A DNA stretch of 64,000 nt from Dehalococcoidia bacterium (GCA_026421215.1 JAPKBN010000004.1:41013-105012), one strand, 5' to 3'; counted from the first letter of the stretch, positions 1-9,229 are shown. The notes: generated by a model not told the origin, from the sequence alone. Translations and numbers: made by a program.

Positions 1-2
1 CA

Positions 3-239
3 AGCTTTGAAGATGCTTTCTCCCGACTGGAAGATGCGGTCCGAAAGCTTGAGACAGGGCCGCTGTCTCTTGACAACTCAATACGCCTGTTTGAGGAAGG
101 GATGGGACTGGCAAAACGTTGCAACGAACTGTTGTCGGCGACCGAGCTCAAGATGACCCGCCTACAGTCCGCCTTCGCAGAACAGATGCGGTTCGTGCCA
201 GAAGAGTCTGACGATGAGCCAGATGATTTTGATGAATAG
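3..239 (+). CDS. xseB: Exodeoxyribonuclease VII small subunit (5' end outside window)
   Basis: The reading frame is open from the window edge and ends in TAG at 237-239, giving 78 visible residues. It begins SFEDAFSRLEDAVRKLE and continues with GPLSLDNSIRLFEEGM and a CNELL segment, which is the family pattern of XseB, the small helical subunit that binds the XseA nuclease. The tail is acidic (Glu/Asp-rich), as is common in this family. Only the first few residues are missing. A formyltransferase starts 5 bp downstream, so the two are probably cotranscribed. Confidence 0.9.
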   Translation, partial: SFEDAFSRLEDAVRKLETGPLSLDNSIRLFEEGMGLAKRCNELLSATELKMTRLQSAFAEQMRFVPEESDDEPDDFDE

Positions 240-244
240 CCTCG

Positions 245-1054
245 ATGACAAGCGCTGACCCACAGAAGCCCGGTGCTCCGTTAAAGCTGGGATGGTTCTC
301 CACCGGCCGTGGAGAGGGCTCTAGCGGCCTGCTGGTTGCTGCGCTGGACGCGATCGACTCGGGCGCGCTGAACGGACAGATTGAATTTGTATTCGTTAAC
401 CGCGAGCGAGGGCAGCACAAAGGGACTGATCGCTACATGGACCTAGTTGAGCAACGGGGAATCCCGTTGGTCACGCTCTCATCGCAGAGGTTCAGGACCG
501 AGAACGGGCGGCCCCCATGGTCTGATCTACGCGGGAAGTTTGATGAAGCCGTTCTTGAGATGCTTGAACCATACACAGTTGATGTGTCCGTGACCGCCGG
601 CTACATGCTTATCGCTCCGGTCCTGTGTCAGCACTTCATCATGGTCAATCTGCACCCAGCACTCCCTGGCGGGCCGATCGGCATGGTCGATCAGGTTATC
701 TGGGAGCTGATCCGGAGCCGTGCGAACGAGTCCGGCGTGATGATCCACGTGGCAACGGAAGCGTTGGACCTTGGCCCGGTCGTCGCCTACTGTCGTTTTT
801 CTCTTTCAGGCCAGAATTACGCGGACGCGTGGTCAGAAATTGGGGAGAGGACTGTCGAAGAGTTACGGACTGCTCGGGACGAAGATCTGCCACTGTTCAA
901 AGCAATTCGTGCCGCAGGCGTGGAACGTGAACGTCCCTTGCTTGTAGCTACACTTGCAGCCATAGGCGATGGCAGGATCGATCTCAACTCTGCGGGGCAG
1001 GGTGATGCGCTGGATCTTACCGCTGAAATAGAGCCGGGCCTGACCCCAAAATAA
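245..1054 (+). CDS. Formyltransferase-fold protein (PurN-like)
   Basis: A 269-residue protein related to the formyl-tetrahydrofolate-dependent transferases (phosphoribosylglycinamide and methionyl-tRNA formyltransferases). The N-terminus (LGWFSTGRGEGSSGLL) resembles the nucleotide/substrate-binding start of PurN. Around residue 137 HPALPGGPIGM corresponds to the HPxLLP catalytic neighbourhood, and GVMIHVATEALDLGPVV matches the conserved strand after it that carries a key aspartate. It is longer than classical PurN (about 200 residues), the extra length being C-terminal. It starts 5 bp after xseB. The true substrate cannot be fixed from sequence; GAR is the default guess. Confidence 0.72.
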   Translation: MTSADPQKPGAPLKLGWFSTGRGEGSSGLLVAALDAIDSGALNGQIEFVFVNRERGQHKGTDRYMDLVEQRGIPLVTLSSQRFRTENGRPPWSDLRGKFDEAVLEMLEPYTVDVSVTAGYMLIAPVLCQHFIMVNLHPALPGGPIGMVDQVIWELIRSRANESGVMIHVATEALDLGPVVAYCRFSLSGQNYADAWSEIGERTVEELRTARDEDLPLFKAIRAAGVERERPLLVATLAAIGDGRIDLNSAGQGDALDLTAEIEPGLTPK

Positions 1055-1080
1055 GGCCCCGGGCGTCTGGCGTTCGCGAA

Positions 1081-1116
1081 AACGGGGCCATGACGCGTCA
1101 GCGTCGAAGCCCCGTT
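1081..1116. terminator. Hairpin between convergent genes
   Basis: An 8-bp inverted repeat (aacggggc / gccccgtt) encloses a 20-nt loop that itself holds the palindrome tgacgcgtca. It lies between the ends of the formyltransferase gene and clpX, which converge. There is no good T-tract, so termination is inferred from position only. Confidence 0.35.
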
Positions 1117-1150
1117 GTTCATGACCGTTCTGGTTCCGTCACTCGCTCTG

Positions 1151-2461
1151 CTATGCGGCTGGTCGCTCCGGCATTTCGAAATCAACTCTCGACCCAGCAC
1201 CGTCGAGCAACACCGGGGCTTCCCCGTTGGTAACGGTCGGCGCGTCGATGATGCATTTTTCTACGGCATCCATCGAGGGTATCTCGTACATGATGTCGAG
1301 CAGCGTCTCTTCGAGAATGGCACGTAGCCCACGTGCTCCGGCGCGGCGTTTTTTTGCGTCAGATGCCATTGCGTCCAGCGCAGACGGCGTGAACTCAAGC
1401 TCCACCTCGTCCATCTCAAACAAAGCTTGGTACTGCTTGGCGAGGGCGTTTCTCGGCTCGGTAAGCACCTGAACCAATTGTGATTCGCTCAAGTCAGACA
1501 GGCCGACGCTCAACGGCACGCGGCCAATGAACTCTGGGATGAACCCGTATTCGAGCAAGTCCTCAGGCGTGACCTGTGTGTAGATCTGATCCTGGTCTTC
1601 TTCGGTTGTGTGGTTCACGCCACTGCTGCCGAAGCCCATACTCGAACCAGCTGAAAGACGTCGCTCGATCACCGAGTTCAGGTCTTCGAATGCGCCACCA
1701 AGTATGAACAGGATGTTCGAAGTATCGATCTGAATAAATTCCTGGTGGGGGTGCTTACGCCCACCCTGTGGGGGAACGCTTGCGATTGATCCCTCAAGGA
1801 TCTTCAGGAGCGCCTGCTGGACGCCCTCGCCTGAAACGTCACGCGTGATCGATGGGTTCGCCGCTTTTCGGGCGATCTTGTCGATCTCGTCGATGTAGAT
1901 AATCCCCTGCTCGGCACGAGAGATGTCGAAGTCCGCAGCCTGGATCAGGCGTAGGAGGATATTCTCCACGTCCTCGCCGACGTAACCGGCCTCAGTAAGC
2001 GGCGTTGCGTCGGTGATGGCGAACGGAACGTCCAATATTCGGGCGAGAGTTTGCGCGAGATGCGTCTTGCCGGAGCCCGTCGGGCCGACCAACATGATAT
2101 TTGTCTTCGCCAACTCAATATCGGAATCTGGGATGGGGCGCCACACACGCTTATAGTGGTTGTAAACGCCGACACTGACAACACGCTTGGCCCGTTCCTG
2201 ACCGATCACGTATTCGTTGAGTCGTTGGAAAATCTCGTGTGGAGTACGAGGCAGACCTTGGGGGATGGCTGCGATCGGCGCCTGATCATCGGCGATGATC
2301 TGGTGGCACCGCTCCACACACTCGTCGCAGATAAATATCTTTGACGGGCCAGCTATGAGCCGCCTTACCGCCTGCTGCGATTTACCGCAAAAAGAACAAA
2401 CGTAAGTCTCCGGAGGCTGGCCGCCGGGACCTTCTGGGCCTTGTGGAATGTCTGTTGTCAT
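1151..2461 (-). CDS. clpX: ClpX, ATP-dependent unfoldase subunit of ClpXP
   Basis: A 436-residue AAA+ unfoldase that recognises, unfolds and feeds substrates to the ClpP chamber. The N-terminal zinc-binding domain shows CSFC (Cys22, Cys25) and CDEC (Cys45, Cys48). Walker A is GPTGSGKT at about 126-133, the substrate pore loop GYVG is at about 159-162, and Walker B with IYIDEID is at about 188-193. The GAFEDL and GFIPEFIGR segments of ClpX are present, followed by the sensor-2 region ([11 protein letters not shown]). Length is normal for the family. clpP lies 87 bp upstream on the same strand and tig beyond it, the usual tig-clpP-clpX order. Confidence 0.98.
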   Translation of the reverse strand: MTTDIPQGPEGPGGQPPETYVCSFCGKSQQAVRRLIAGPSKIFICDECVERCHQIIADDQAPIAAIPQGLPRTPHEIFQRLNEYVIGQERAKRVVSVGVYNHYKRVWRPIPDSDIELAKTNIMLVGPTGSGKTHLAQTLARILDVPFAITDATPLTEAGYVGEDVENILLRLIQAADFDISRAEQGIIYIDEIDKIARKAANPSITRDVSGEGVQQALLKILEGSIASVPPQGGRKHPHQEFIQIDTSNILFILGGAFEDLNSVIERRLSAGSSMGFGSSGVNHTTEEDQDQIYTQVTPEDLLEYGFIPEFIGRVPLSVGLSDLSESQLVQVLTEPRNALAKQYQALFEMDEVELEFTPSALDAMASDAKKRRAGARGLRAILEETLLDIMYEIPSMDAVEKCIIDAPTVTNGEAPVLLDGAGSRVDFEMPERPAA

Positions 2462-2548
2462 CGCCTCTACCGAGCCTTGTTCGATCGGAACCTGACGCCT
2501 GTTGTTAGCACAGAGCCCCGATCATCTAGGGAGCTTTTCGCTGGGTGA

Positions 2549-3202
2549 TTAATCGGCTGCCTGGCTGTCGCCTTCGGCCGAATCTTCAGGCTTCTTGAGG
2601 ACCTCATCGATGAGTCCGTACTCAACCGCCTGATCCGCCGTCATGAATCGGTCGCGGTCGGTATCCCGGGCGATCGTGTCGTATGGCTGATCCGTGGTAT
2701 CGACAAGAATTCCGCGCAAGGTGTCCTGCAACCGCAGAATCTCACGAGCGTGGATCTCTATATCACTCGCCTGTCCCTGCGCCCCGCCAAGCGGCTGGTG
2801 CATGTGGATAGTTGAGTTTGGCAGGGCGTATCGCTTGCCCTTCTGACCTGCTGCCAGAAGGATGGTGCCCATGCTGGCTGCGGCGCCCACGCAGATCGTG
2901 GAAACATCGGCCCGAAGCATCTGCATTGTGTCGAAGATCGCAAGACCGTCGTAGATCACCCCGCCGGGTGAGTTGATATACATGTTGATGTCCCGGTCCG
3001 GGTCTTCCCGGTCCAAGTACAGAAGTTGCGCGACGATCACGTTCGCCACCTGGGCATTGATCGGGGTGCCAAGGAAGATAATCCGTTCCTTCAATAGGAG
3101 CGAATATATATCGAAGGCTCGTTCGCCGCGCGCGCCTGTCTCGATGACCATCGGAACGATGTCTTCGGGACGCTGCATTGAATGTTCAGGCCTCATCAGC
3201 AT
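2549..3202 (-). CDS. clpP: ClpP serine protease subunit
   Basis: A 217-residue peptidase subunit that forms the ClpP barrel. The catalytic triad can be read: Ser110 in GAAASMG, His135 in MHQPLGG and Asp180 in DTDRDRFM. The hydrophobic-pocket and handle segments ([17 protein letters not shown]) are also conserved. The first ATG at 3202 gives a short extension before the usual IVPMVIE start, and two further in-frame ATGs follow within nine codons, so the exact start is uncertain by a few residues. It lies between tig and clpX, its cognate chaperone. Confidence 0.97.
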   Translation of the reverse strand: MLMRPEHSMQRPEDIVPMVIETGARGERAFDIYSLLLKERIIFLGTPINAQVANVIVAQLLYLDREDPDRDINMYINSPGGVIYDGLAIFDTMQMLRADVSTICVGAAASMGTILLAAGQKGKRYALPNSTIHMHQPLGGAQGQASDIEIHAREILRLQDTLRGILVDTTDQPYDTIARDTDRDRFMTADQAVEYGLIDEVLKKPEDSAEGDSQAAD

Positions 3203-3332
3203 TCAGATGTCCTTTATCCAATTGACCGAGTTGTCCCGGTCGATGTTTCTTCAAGCTGGCTCGGTGACCGCGTATGTGTGCGGTGTATTCGTGCTTATTC
3301 ACGGACTAATACACGGAATTGTTGACAGGATC

Positions 3333-4691
3333 CTAAGAGGACTCTTCGTCCGTGTTCTCGTCATCGCTCGCGGTGTCCTCAGCATCGGTCGCTGCGGCCT
3401 TAGCGGGCGTCCCTCCCTTTGACTGTACTATCTCCGCCAGCTTTTCGACGGACTTTCGTCTCAAAACCATCGATTTGATCGAAGCTTGCGCTTCGTCTGA
3501 CTCGACTTGAGATCGATCTGCCTGAGGTCCCGCGTTCGCCATCAAGGTTTCGATCTCGGCTTCTACGTCCTCGTCAGAGACCTCGATCTCCTCTATTTTT
3601 GCGACCTCTTCTATAAGGAGCGTTCGTTTCAGTCGCGTCGAAGCGGATTCCCTAGCCTCTTCGAGGATCTCTTCGCCGCTCTTCCCGGCGTTCTCCATAT
3701 AATCCTGCATCGAAACTTGGTAGCGGGCCAACGCCTGCTGCTGGTCGTTTAGTACGTGTTCCGCTTCGTGTTCAACGATCAACGGCGGGATCACGAACTC
3801 GCTCGTTTCCAGCAAAGCATCCAGGATCTTCTCCTGAAGTTGTCGCTGTGCGGCGGTACTCGCCGTTTCCTCAAACTGCGTTCGCAGGCCTGTCTTCATC
3901 TCATCCAGCGACTCATAACCCTGTCCAACACTGCGGGCGAGATCGTCGTCGATATCGGGCAGGTTGTGGGATTTGACTTCGAACAACTCTACTTTGCATT
4001 CGACAGTCTTTCCGGCGACCTGTTCGCCTGGAAAATCTTCCGCGATGTCAAGCGTGAACTCTTTGGTCTGTCCGGACTCCATGCCGATGATGGCATCGGT
4101 AAAACCGGGTATGGGCGTCTCGTTGTCTTCGCTGAGGATGAACTCAACGTTATCGCCGTTCAACACCTCTTCGTCACCCGCTGTGCCTAGGGCCGTTAGC
4201 ACGGCTAGATCGCCAGACTCAAGCGCACGCTCCACCGGGTCCCATGTGGCGAGGCTGAGTTGAGCCTGCTCCACGGCCTGGTCCACCTGCTCGTCCGTTA
4301 CCTCTTCCAGCTCTTCTTCTAGATCAAGCCCGGCGTAATTGCCAAGATTCACGGTCGGCCTTAGAGGCACGGTGACATCAAGTTTTGGGACCGGTTCGTA
4401 TTCCGTCACGCTCACACGAGGTGTGCCGTACGAGTCGAGATCTTCTTGCTCGATCGCCGCCGCCACAGCGTCGGGAACAAGCGTTTCTAGGGCTTCTTCA
4501 ACCAGCACCGACCGACCGACCATCTGCTCGAACAGCCTTCGGGGTGCTTTGCCCTTTCGAAAACCGGGAATAGTGGTCCGTTGGACGAGCTTCTGATACG
4601 CACGCTGTAGGTGCGTTTCAAGCCGTTCGTCTTCGATCTCAACGTGGAGCAGCGCCTGCCGGTCCACAACCTCGTCCTGGGTGACCTTCAA
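3333..4691 (-). CDS. tig: Trigger factor
   Basis: A 452-residue ribosome-associated chaperone. The N-terminal ribosome-binding signature GFRKGKAP is at about residue 44. A central FKBP-type domain follows (about 155-245, including GDNVEFILSEDN and PGFTDAIIGM). The C-terminal helical arm is long and charged and ends in an acidic Asp/Glu-rich tail. Length and domain order match the family. clpP follows 130 bp downstream, so nascent-chain folding and ClpXP proteolysis are encoded together as in many bacteria. Confidence 0.97.
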   Translation of the reverse strand: MKVTQDEVVDRQALLHVEIEDERLETHLQRAYQKLVQRTTIPGFRKGKAPRRLFEQMVGRSVLVEEALETLVPDAVAAAIEQEDLDSYGTPRVSVTEYEPVPKLDVTVPLRPTVNLGNYAGLDLEEELEEVTDEQVDQAVEQAQLSLATWDPVERALESGDLAVLTALGTAGDEEVLNGDNVEFILSEDNETPIPGFTDAIIGMESGQTKEFTLDIAEDFPGEQVAGKTVECKVELFEVKSHNLPDIDDDLARSVGQGYESLDEMKTGLRTQFEETASTAAQRQLQEKILDALLETSEFVIPPLIVEHEAEHVLNDQQQALARYQVSMQDYMENAGKSGEEILEEARESASTRLKRTLLIEEVAKIEEIEVSDEDVEAEIETLMANAGPQADRSQVESDEAQASIKSMVLRRKSVEKLAEIVQSKGGTPAKAAATDAEDTASDDENTDEESS

Positions 4692-4808
4692 ATTCGATTT
4701 CTCCCGTGCCGCGATAACCCTCCGCTCACGATTGGAGGGTGCCCGAAATTATATCACCGAGAATCCGCAGTTTACGGCAGCGGTGCGTGTACCCTTTGTG
4801 AGCGGCTG

Positions 4809-6638
4809 TTATCCGTCAGAATCGGCTACGCGAATTGACAACTCTTCGAGCTGTTCATCCGTGATCGCGCTGGGGGCGTCGAACAGCGGATCCACTGCCG
4901 CCTGTGTTTTCGGGAAGGCGATTACTTCTCGGATGTTGTCCTCTCCCGCAAGCAACATCACGATTCGGTCTAGGCCGAGGCCCATCCCACCGTGGGGCGG
5001 TGCTCCGTACTCGAACGCACGCAGTAGTTGGCCAAACCTCTGGTCAACCTGCTCCGCAGAGTGTCCGATCAACTCGAACACCTTTTCCTGCACCGTGCGA
5101 TCAATGATGCGGATACTCCCACTGCCTAGCTCAACGCCGTTCAGCACGAGATCGTACAACTGGCCGAGCGCAGCTCCGGGATCTGTATCCAATAACGCGA
5201 CGTCCTGTTGTCGTGGCGAAGTGAACACGTGATGCATCGCAGCCCAACCGTTGCGGTCTTCGTCCCACTCAAACAAGGGGAAGTCGACGACGAAAACAAA
5301 ATTAAATACGTTGGGATCGGCCAGCTCAAGCCGACGACCCATCTCACCCCGCAGGTTGCTGATGGCTGTGTTAACCACGCCCTCAGGCCCCGCGATGATC
5401 AAAATAAGATCGCCCGGTCCCGCTCCGGCCGTCTTCGCGATGTCCTTTAGCGTGTCCAGCGATACGTGGTTGCGGATGGGGGATCGGATGTCATCCACCG
5501 TTACATCATTCAGGCTGGCCACGCTCGCAGAGATGTGTATCGGGATCAGACCGTGGGCACCGCTGCTCTTGACGAACTCGATCAACTCATCCGTTTGCCG
5601 CCGAGTGTAATCTGAACAACCCTCCGCGACGATAGCTCGGATGGCTCCACCGCCGGCAACTACAGACTCGAAAACGCCGAAGCCTGAATTAACCACGACA
5701 TCGGTAAGTCGCGAAACCTCCATGCCGAAACGAATGTCCGGCTTGTCCGTCGCGTATCTCTCAATCGCTTCCGCATACGTCATACGCGGGAACGGAGTGG
5801 GTACCTGCAGGTCAGGCCGGGTCTGCGCCACTATCGTCGTGTACAGACCTTCAAGGACCTGCAACACGTCTTCCTGTTCAACGAACGACATCTCAAGATC
5901 GATCTGGGTGTGCTCCGGTTGACGGTCCGCGCGGAGGTCTTCGTCCCGGAAACAATGAGCGAACTGGAAATAACGGTCCACTCCGGAGACCATCAACAAT
6001 TGTTTCAACTGTTGTGGTGACTGTGGGAGTGCATAAAACGTACCCGGGTGGACCCGGCTCGGCACGACGTAGTCACGAGCGCCTTCCGGGGTCGACTTCA
6101 GCAAGATAGGCGTCTCGATCTCCAAGAAATCCTCAGCCACCATGTAGGTACGAGCTGACTGGATCACGTCATGCCGCAGCTTCAAGTTCTTGTACATCCG
6201 CGGCCTGCGGAGGTCCACAAATCGGTACCGAAGCCGGGTCTCGTCGGCGACGTTGAGGTCATCCTCGATCTCGAACGGCGGCGTTTCTGACCGGTTCAGG
6301 ACCGTAAGTTCGGACGCGATCAACTCAACGGATCCGGTCGGGAGGTCAGGGTTTTCGGCGCCGGCCCGGCGTTCCTGCACTGTGCCTTTGATCTGTACGA
6401 CCCACTCACTCCGTAGATCACCGGCGAGAGTGTGGGCGTCCGGGGCGGTGTCCTCGTTGAAAACCACCTGCATGAGGCCCGAGTAATCACGGAGGTCAAT
6501 AAACGTAAGACCGCCGTGATCACGGCGTCTGTGCACCCAGCCGGAGAGTGTGATGATTTTGCCGGAGTCTGCCTGGCGCGGTTCGCCGCAGGTCATGTCT
6601 CTAAACATCTGGTTGTTCCCCGCGATTGACCCAAACAT
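4809..6638 (-). CDS. aspS: Aspartyl-tRNA synthetase
   Basis: A 609-residue class II synthetase of the bacterial type. The N-terminal OB fold for the anticodon begins near GWVHRRRDHGGLTFIDLRD. Class II motif 1 and motif 2 follow (the latter around FAHCFRDEDLRADRQPEHTQ), and the bacterial GAD insertion lies between about 285 and 400. Motif 3 is GMGLGLDRIVMLLAG near the C-terminus. Whether it is strictly Asp-specific or also charges tRNA-Asn cannot be decided here, because no gatCAB or asnS gene is in the window. An ATG ten codons downstream is an alternative start. Confidence 0.96.
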   Translation of the reverse strand: MFGSIAGNNQMFRDMTCGEPRQADSGKIITLSGWVHRRRDHGGLTFIDLRDYSGLMQVVFNEDTAPDAHTLAGDLRSEWVVQIKGTVQERRAGAENPDLPTGSVELIASELTVLNRSETPPFEIEDDLNVADETRLRYRFVDLRRPRMYKNLKLRHDVIQSARTYMVAEDFLEIETPILLKSTPEGARDYVVPSRVHPGTFYALPQSPQQLKQLLMVSGVDRYFQFAHCFRDEDLRADRQPEHTQIDLEMSFVEQEDVLQVLEGLYTTIVAQTRPDLQVPTPFPRMTYAEAIERYATDKPDIRFGMEVSRLTDVVVNSGFGVFESVVAGGGAIRAIVAEGCSDYTRRQTDELIEFVKSSGAHGLIPIHISASVASLNDVTVDDIRSPIRNHVSLDTLKDIAKTAGAGPGDLILIIAGPEGVVNTAISNLRGEMGRRLELADPNVFNFVFVVDFPLFEWDEDRNGWAAMHHVFTSPRQQDVALLDTDPGAALGQLYDLVLNGVELGSGSIRIIDRTVQEKVFELIGHSAEQVDQRFGQLLRAFEYGAPPHGGMGLGLDRIVMLLAGEDNIREVIAFPKTQAAVDPLFDAPSAITDEQLEELSIRVADSDG

Positions 6639-6737
6639 ATGGGCCCCGAATATGTGTGCGTCAGCCCGGGACGTTCCGGTCTGACAGGAAGTAATTAACG
6701 GCGTGGGATCCAGTGACCAGAGAGGACGACCGGACCC

Positions 6738-7385
6738 CTACAGATTACCGTCGGGATCCGATCCGCGCCCAGAAGTCCCAGAATGTCCAGAACGGGGGTC
6801 GTATCGGTTGTAGAGAGACCATGCCGCAGGCAACGTCAGGGAGACGATGACGATCTTCGCCAAATCACCCACAATGAAAGGCCAGAGGCCGAACTCCAGA
6901 GTCTCCCCGTAATTTGTGCCCAGTTCGTGGCCTAGCCACCAAAGTCCTGGGACGTAGATCACGGCGTTGGCGAGCACCAGCGCACCAATGAGCCACGGTC
7001 CGCGGTCCCAACCTCTCTCGGCCAGGAATCCGACCAGAAACGCGGCGGGTATAAATCCAACGATGTAGCCGCCAGAAGCTATGCTCCAGACCGTGCCCGA
7101 TGATCCTCCCGCCCAGAAAGGCAACCCGGCGGAACCCTCAAACAGATATAAAACCGCCGCAAGTCCGCCCCTTTTAGATCCAACGGTGGCTGCCACAAGC
7201 AAGACCGCAAAGGTCTGTCCGGTGATCGGAACGACCGTGGTCGGGAGGGTGTATTTGAGTTGAGCGAACGCCGCAATCACGAGGCTGCCGACGATGATGG
7301 TCGCTATGTCCACCCAGATGCCTCTGTACGGGACGAGGGCGTCTAAAAGTGTGCGATTTTGTTTGGAGACCGCGGTGGTCATCAA
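6738..7385 (-). CDS. bioY: BioY-type biotin uptake protein
   Basis: A 215-residue hydrophobic protein with about six membrane segments. It has the BioY pattern PTTVVPITGQTFAVLL in the first third and GGYIVGFIPAAFLVGFL in the middle, then WPFIVGDLAKIV. BioY is the substrate-binding (S) component of the energy-coupling-factor importer for biotin and can work alone or with shared EcfA/EcfT. No Ecf ATPase or biotin-synthesis genes are nearby, so it either uses a shared module elsewhere or acts alone. The next gene upstream, 153 bp away on the same strand, is an Lrp-type regulator. No clear BirA-type operator was found upstream. Confidence 0.9.
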   Translation of the reverse strand: MMTTAVSKQNRTLLDALVPYRGIWVDIATIIVGSLVIAAFAQLKYTLPTTVVPITGQTFAVLLVAATVGSKRGGLAAVLYLFEGSAGLPFWAGGSSGTVWSIASGGYIVGFIPAAFLVGFLAERGWDRGPWLIGALVLANAVIYVPGLWWLGHELGTNYGETLEFGLWPFIVGDLAKIVIVSLTLPAAWSLYNRYDPRSGHSGTSGRGSDPDGNL

Positions 7386-7537
7386 TGCTCCTGTATGAAA
7401 AGGGCAACTTGCCGCTAATTGTCTGCCGACAAGCGGAGAAGAGAGTTTCTGGCCTTGGAGGACTTACCGCAAGTCCCGATGCCAATTTACCCGGGGAATA
7501 CCTTATATTTCGAAATCGTTGATCGCCGACTGATCAG

Positions 7538-7999
7538 CTAGGCGATCGGGAGGCCGTAGTCCCTTTTGCGGATCGCCAGGGTTACGAATGTCTCAGTGCG
7601 ACGCACGCCTGGGATCACGCCGACCTTTTCACGAAGAAAGCGCCCTAGCTTCTCGGCGTCGGGCAGTATCGCCCAGGCGAAGATATCGAAGGTGCCGGTC
7701 GCCAAAGCCACCCAGCGTGTGTTTTCCAGATTTGAAAGCTCTGTGGCAACCTGGTCCATCTTGTCCGGGTCCACCTGCACCCCGATAAGCGCCTCGGACT
7801 CGAATCCAAGAGCCTTGGGGTCCGGGAAGGCCTTCACCTTGATAATTTCGTCGCCGATCAGGCGTTTTAGCCGCCGACGGACCGTTCCCTCGCTGACACC
7901 AATCTTACGAGCAATCGTTGCGTTGGCGGCGCGGCCGTCTTTCTCCAGGATAGTGATGACCTGTCGGTCTAGCTCATCCATGCGCGAGGGCCGCTCCAT
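7538..7999 (-). CDS. Lrp/AsnC-family transcriptional regulator
   Basis: A 153-residue protein with an N-terminal winged helix-turn-helix (MDELDRQVITILEKDGR through GVSEGTVRRRLKRLI) and a C-terminal RAM/AsnC ligand-binding domain (FDIFAWAILPD, TETFVTLAIRKRDYG). This is the complete two-domain Lrp architecture, usually sensing an amino acid and acting as a dimer or octamer. The start could be ATG at 7999 or Met7. It is divergent from the IscA-like gene across a 350-bp intergenic region and upstream of bioY, so either is a possible target; the effector is unknown. Confidence 0.9.
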   Translation of the reverse strand: MERPSRMDELDRQVITILEKDGRAANATIARKIGVSEGTVRRRLKRLIGDEIIKVKAFPDPKALGFESEALIGVQVDPDKMDQVATELSNLENTRWVALATGTFDIFAWAILPDAEKLGRFLREKVGVIPGVRRTETFVTLAIRKRDYGLPIA

Positions 8000-8349
8000 T
8001 CATATTTAGAATTAAGTGTGAGGTAGATCGGTTGAGCCGGGTTCCCTGAAAAGCTAATGTTAATTTCGAGGAAACTACCCATTGGGGATATGGCCTTTAG
8101 GTGATTTCCCGATTGTGATACCGGTCAGATAATCGGACTATTATTACGGAACCCTTCGTTACTCAAAGTCACATGAACCATATTACGCTCCGCTAGTGCT
8201 TCTTGGAACTATCGGTATACGATATGTGTTGTCGATGAGGTGAATCGCGACGTAATGCGTTAATCGCGAGAAAAAGAGCGATTACTCCACCACATTGCGT
8301 ACAATGGGCGAATAGTTGTATTTGAACATCTGGAGATACGGAGAACTAC
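8000..8349. promoter_or_regulatory. 350-bp divergent intergenic region
   Basis: No coding region is supported here. The stretch is AT-richer than its flanks and separates the divergent Lrp-type regulator and the IscA-like gene, so it must hold both promoters. Two direct copies of aatcgcga lie at 8243-8250 and 8262-8269, 19 bp apart (nearly two helical turns). A possible -10 element (tacaat) is near 8310. The ribosome binding site of the IscA-like gene is around ggagatacggaga just before 8350. No element has strong individual support. Confidence 0.4.
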
Positions 8350-8829
8350 ATGGTGATCGAGAACTCGACCCTTCTCACGGTTACTGAGGCTGCTTCCTCG
8401 AAGTTCAAGGAAGTACTTGCTGAGCAGGATGCCGGTGATGGTCTTATCCGGATTTCTCTAGCTCCTGGTGCGGCGGGCGGCGTCGAATACATCCTCGGAT
8501 TGGAAGAAACGCCAACCGAGAATGACACTCTCGTCGAGTACTTCGGCGTAAAGATCGTCGTTGACGCTGAGAGTTCCCCACTTTTGCAGGGATCAAGCAT
8601 TGACTACGTCGATGGCCTGCAGCGCAGCGGATTTGTAATCTCTAACCCGAACTTCGCCAGCGCAGGCGGATGTGGCAGCGGCGCTTGTGGCTGCGGTGGC
8701 GGCGCAGAGGCACAGCAAGACCCACACGGCCAGGCTGGCGGCTGCGCATGCGGCGGCGGCGGTGGTGGTGGATGTGGCGGTGGTGGTGGTGGTTGCGGTT
8801 GCGGCGGCGGCGGCGGTCACGCCCACTAA
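8350..8829 (+). CDS. IscA/HesB-like protein with Gly/Cys-rich tail
   Basis: A 159-residue protein whose first 105 or so residues follow the A-type Fe-S carrier fold (LTVTEAASSKFKEVL, IRISLAPGAAGGVEYILG, VKIVVDAESSPLLQGSSIDYVDG, GFVISNPN). The first of the three family cysteines, normally in GGCSGF, is replaced (GAAGGVEY). The usual C-terminal CGCG is expanded into a tail of about 50 residues, almost only Gly, Cys, Ala and His, with eight cysteines in CG-type repeats and ending GHAH. The tail could hold a metal or cluster differently from classical IscA/ErpA; this is inference. It is monocistronic, closed by a strong terminator. Confidence 0.8.
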   Translation: MVIENSTLLTVTEAASSKFKEVLAEQDAGDGLIRISLAPGAAGGVEYILGLEETPTENDTLVEYFGVKIVVDAESSPLLQGSSIDYVDGLQRSGFVISNPNFASAGGCGSGACGCGGGAEAQQDPHGQAGGCACGGGGGGGCGGGGGGCGCGGGGGHAH

Positions 8830-8853
8830 CCCCGAAACAAAGATCTGAACGAG

Positions 8854-8886
8854 AAAGGGCAGTCCGTCAGCGGGCTGCCCTTTTTT
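8854..8886 (+). terminator. Rho-independent terminator of the IscA-like gene
   Basis: A 10-bp stem (gggcagtccg / cgggctgccc, with one T-G wobble) closes a tcag tetraloop and is followed by six Ts. The stem is extended by A/T pairs at its base. It lies 25 bp after the stop codon. Confidence 0.92.
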
Positions 8887-9029
8887 ATTGCCTTGCGCTG
8901 ACCGATTATCGTTCACTGGGCACAGTTGAGGTTGCTGCAAAGCTACCCGCACGCGCCGTCATCGCCAGCACCCGGGTTCAGATCTCGTCAGGATGGCGTG
9001 TGAATTGAGTCAGCAAACGCCAACAACAC

Positions 9030-9055
9030 AAAAACCCCCGCCGTAGCGAGGGTTT
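9030..9055 (-). terminator. Terminator of tRNA-Gly
   Basis: Read on the minus strand, aaaccc pairs with gggttt across a short GC-rich loop and is followed by a T-run. It lies 20 bp beyond the 3' end of the tRNA-Gly gene. Confidence 0.75.
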
Positions 9056-9074
9056 CTGATTAAGTTATTTCTAG

Positions 9075-9149
9075 TGGAGCGGAAGACGAGATTCGAACTC
9101 GCGACCCTCACCTTGGCAAGGTGATGCTCTACCACTGAGCCACTTCCGC
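9075..9149 (-). tRNA. tRNA-Gly (GCC)
   Basis: A complete cloverleaf can be drawn: acceptor GCGGAAG/CTTCCGC, D-arm GCTC-AGTGGTA-GAGC, anticodon stem TCACC/GGTGA with loop TTGCCAA (anticodon GCC), T-arm GCGAG-TTCGAAT-CTCGT, discriminator T and an encoded CCA. It reads GGC/GGT glycine codons. A promoter and a terminator are recognisable on either side, so it is probably transcribed alone. Confidence 0.97.
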
Positions 9150-9180
9150 TCGAAAATCTATGGTAGCGGGACAACTCAAA

Positions 9181-9208
9181 TGTATATCGCTTCAAGTGAG
9201 AGGGTCAA
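9181..9208 (-). promoter_or_regulatory. Sigma-70-type promoter for tRNA-Gly
   Basis: On the minus strand a -35 element TTGACC and a -10 element TATACA are separated by 16 bp, placed about 30 bp before the tRNA-Gly 5' end. Spacing and sequence fit a housekeeping promoter. Confidence 0.6.
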
Positions 9209-9229
9209 GGTGCTGTACGCTCCCGTACG

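Noticed and set aside
7386..7537. A possible biotin operator upstream of bioY
   Set aside because: No inverted repeat of the BirA type could be found.
8593..8952. A Thr/Ala-rich frame opposite the Gly/Cys tail
   Set aside because: The GC-rich repeat keeps several frames open; the plus frame has a fold, a ribosome binding site and a terminator, the others have none.
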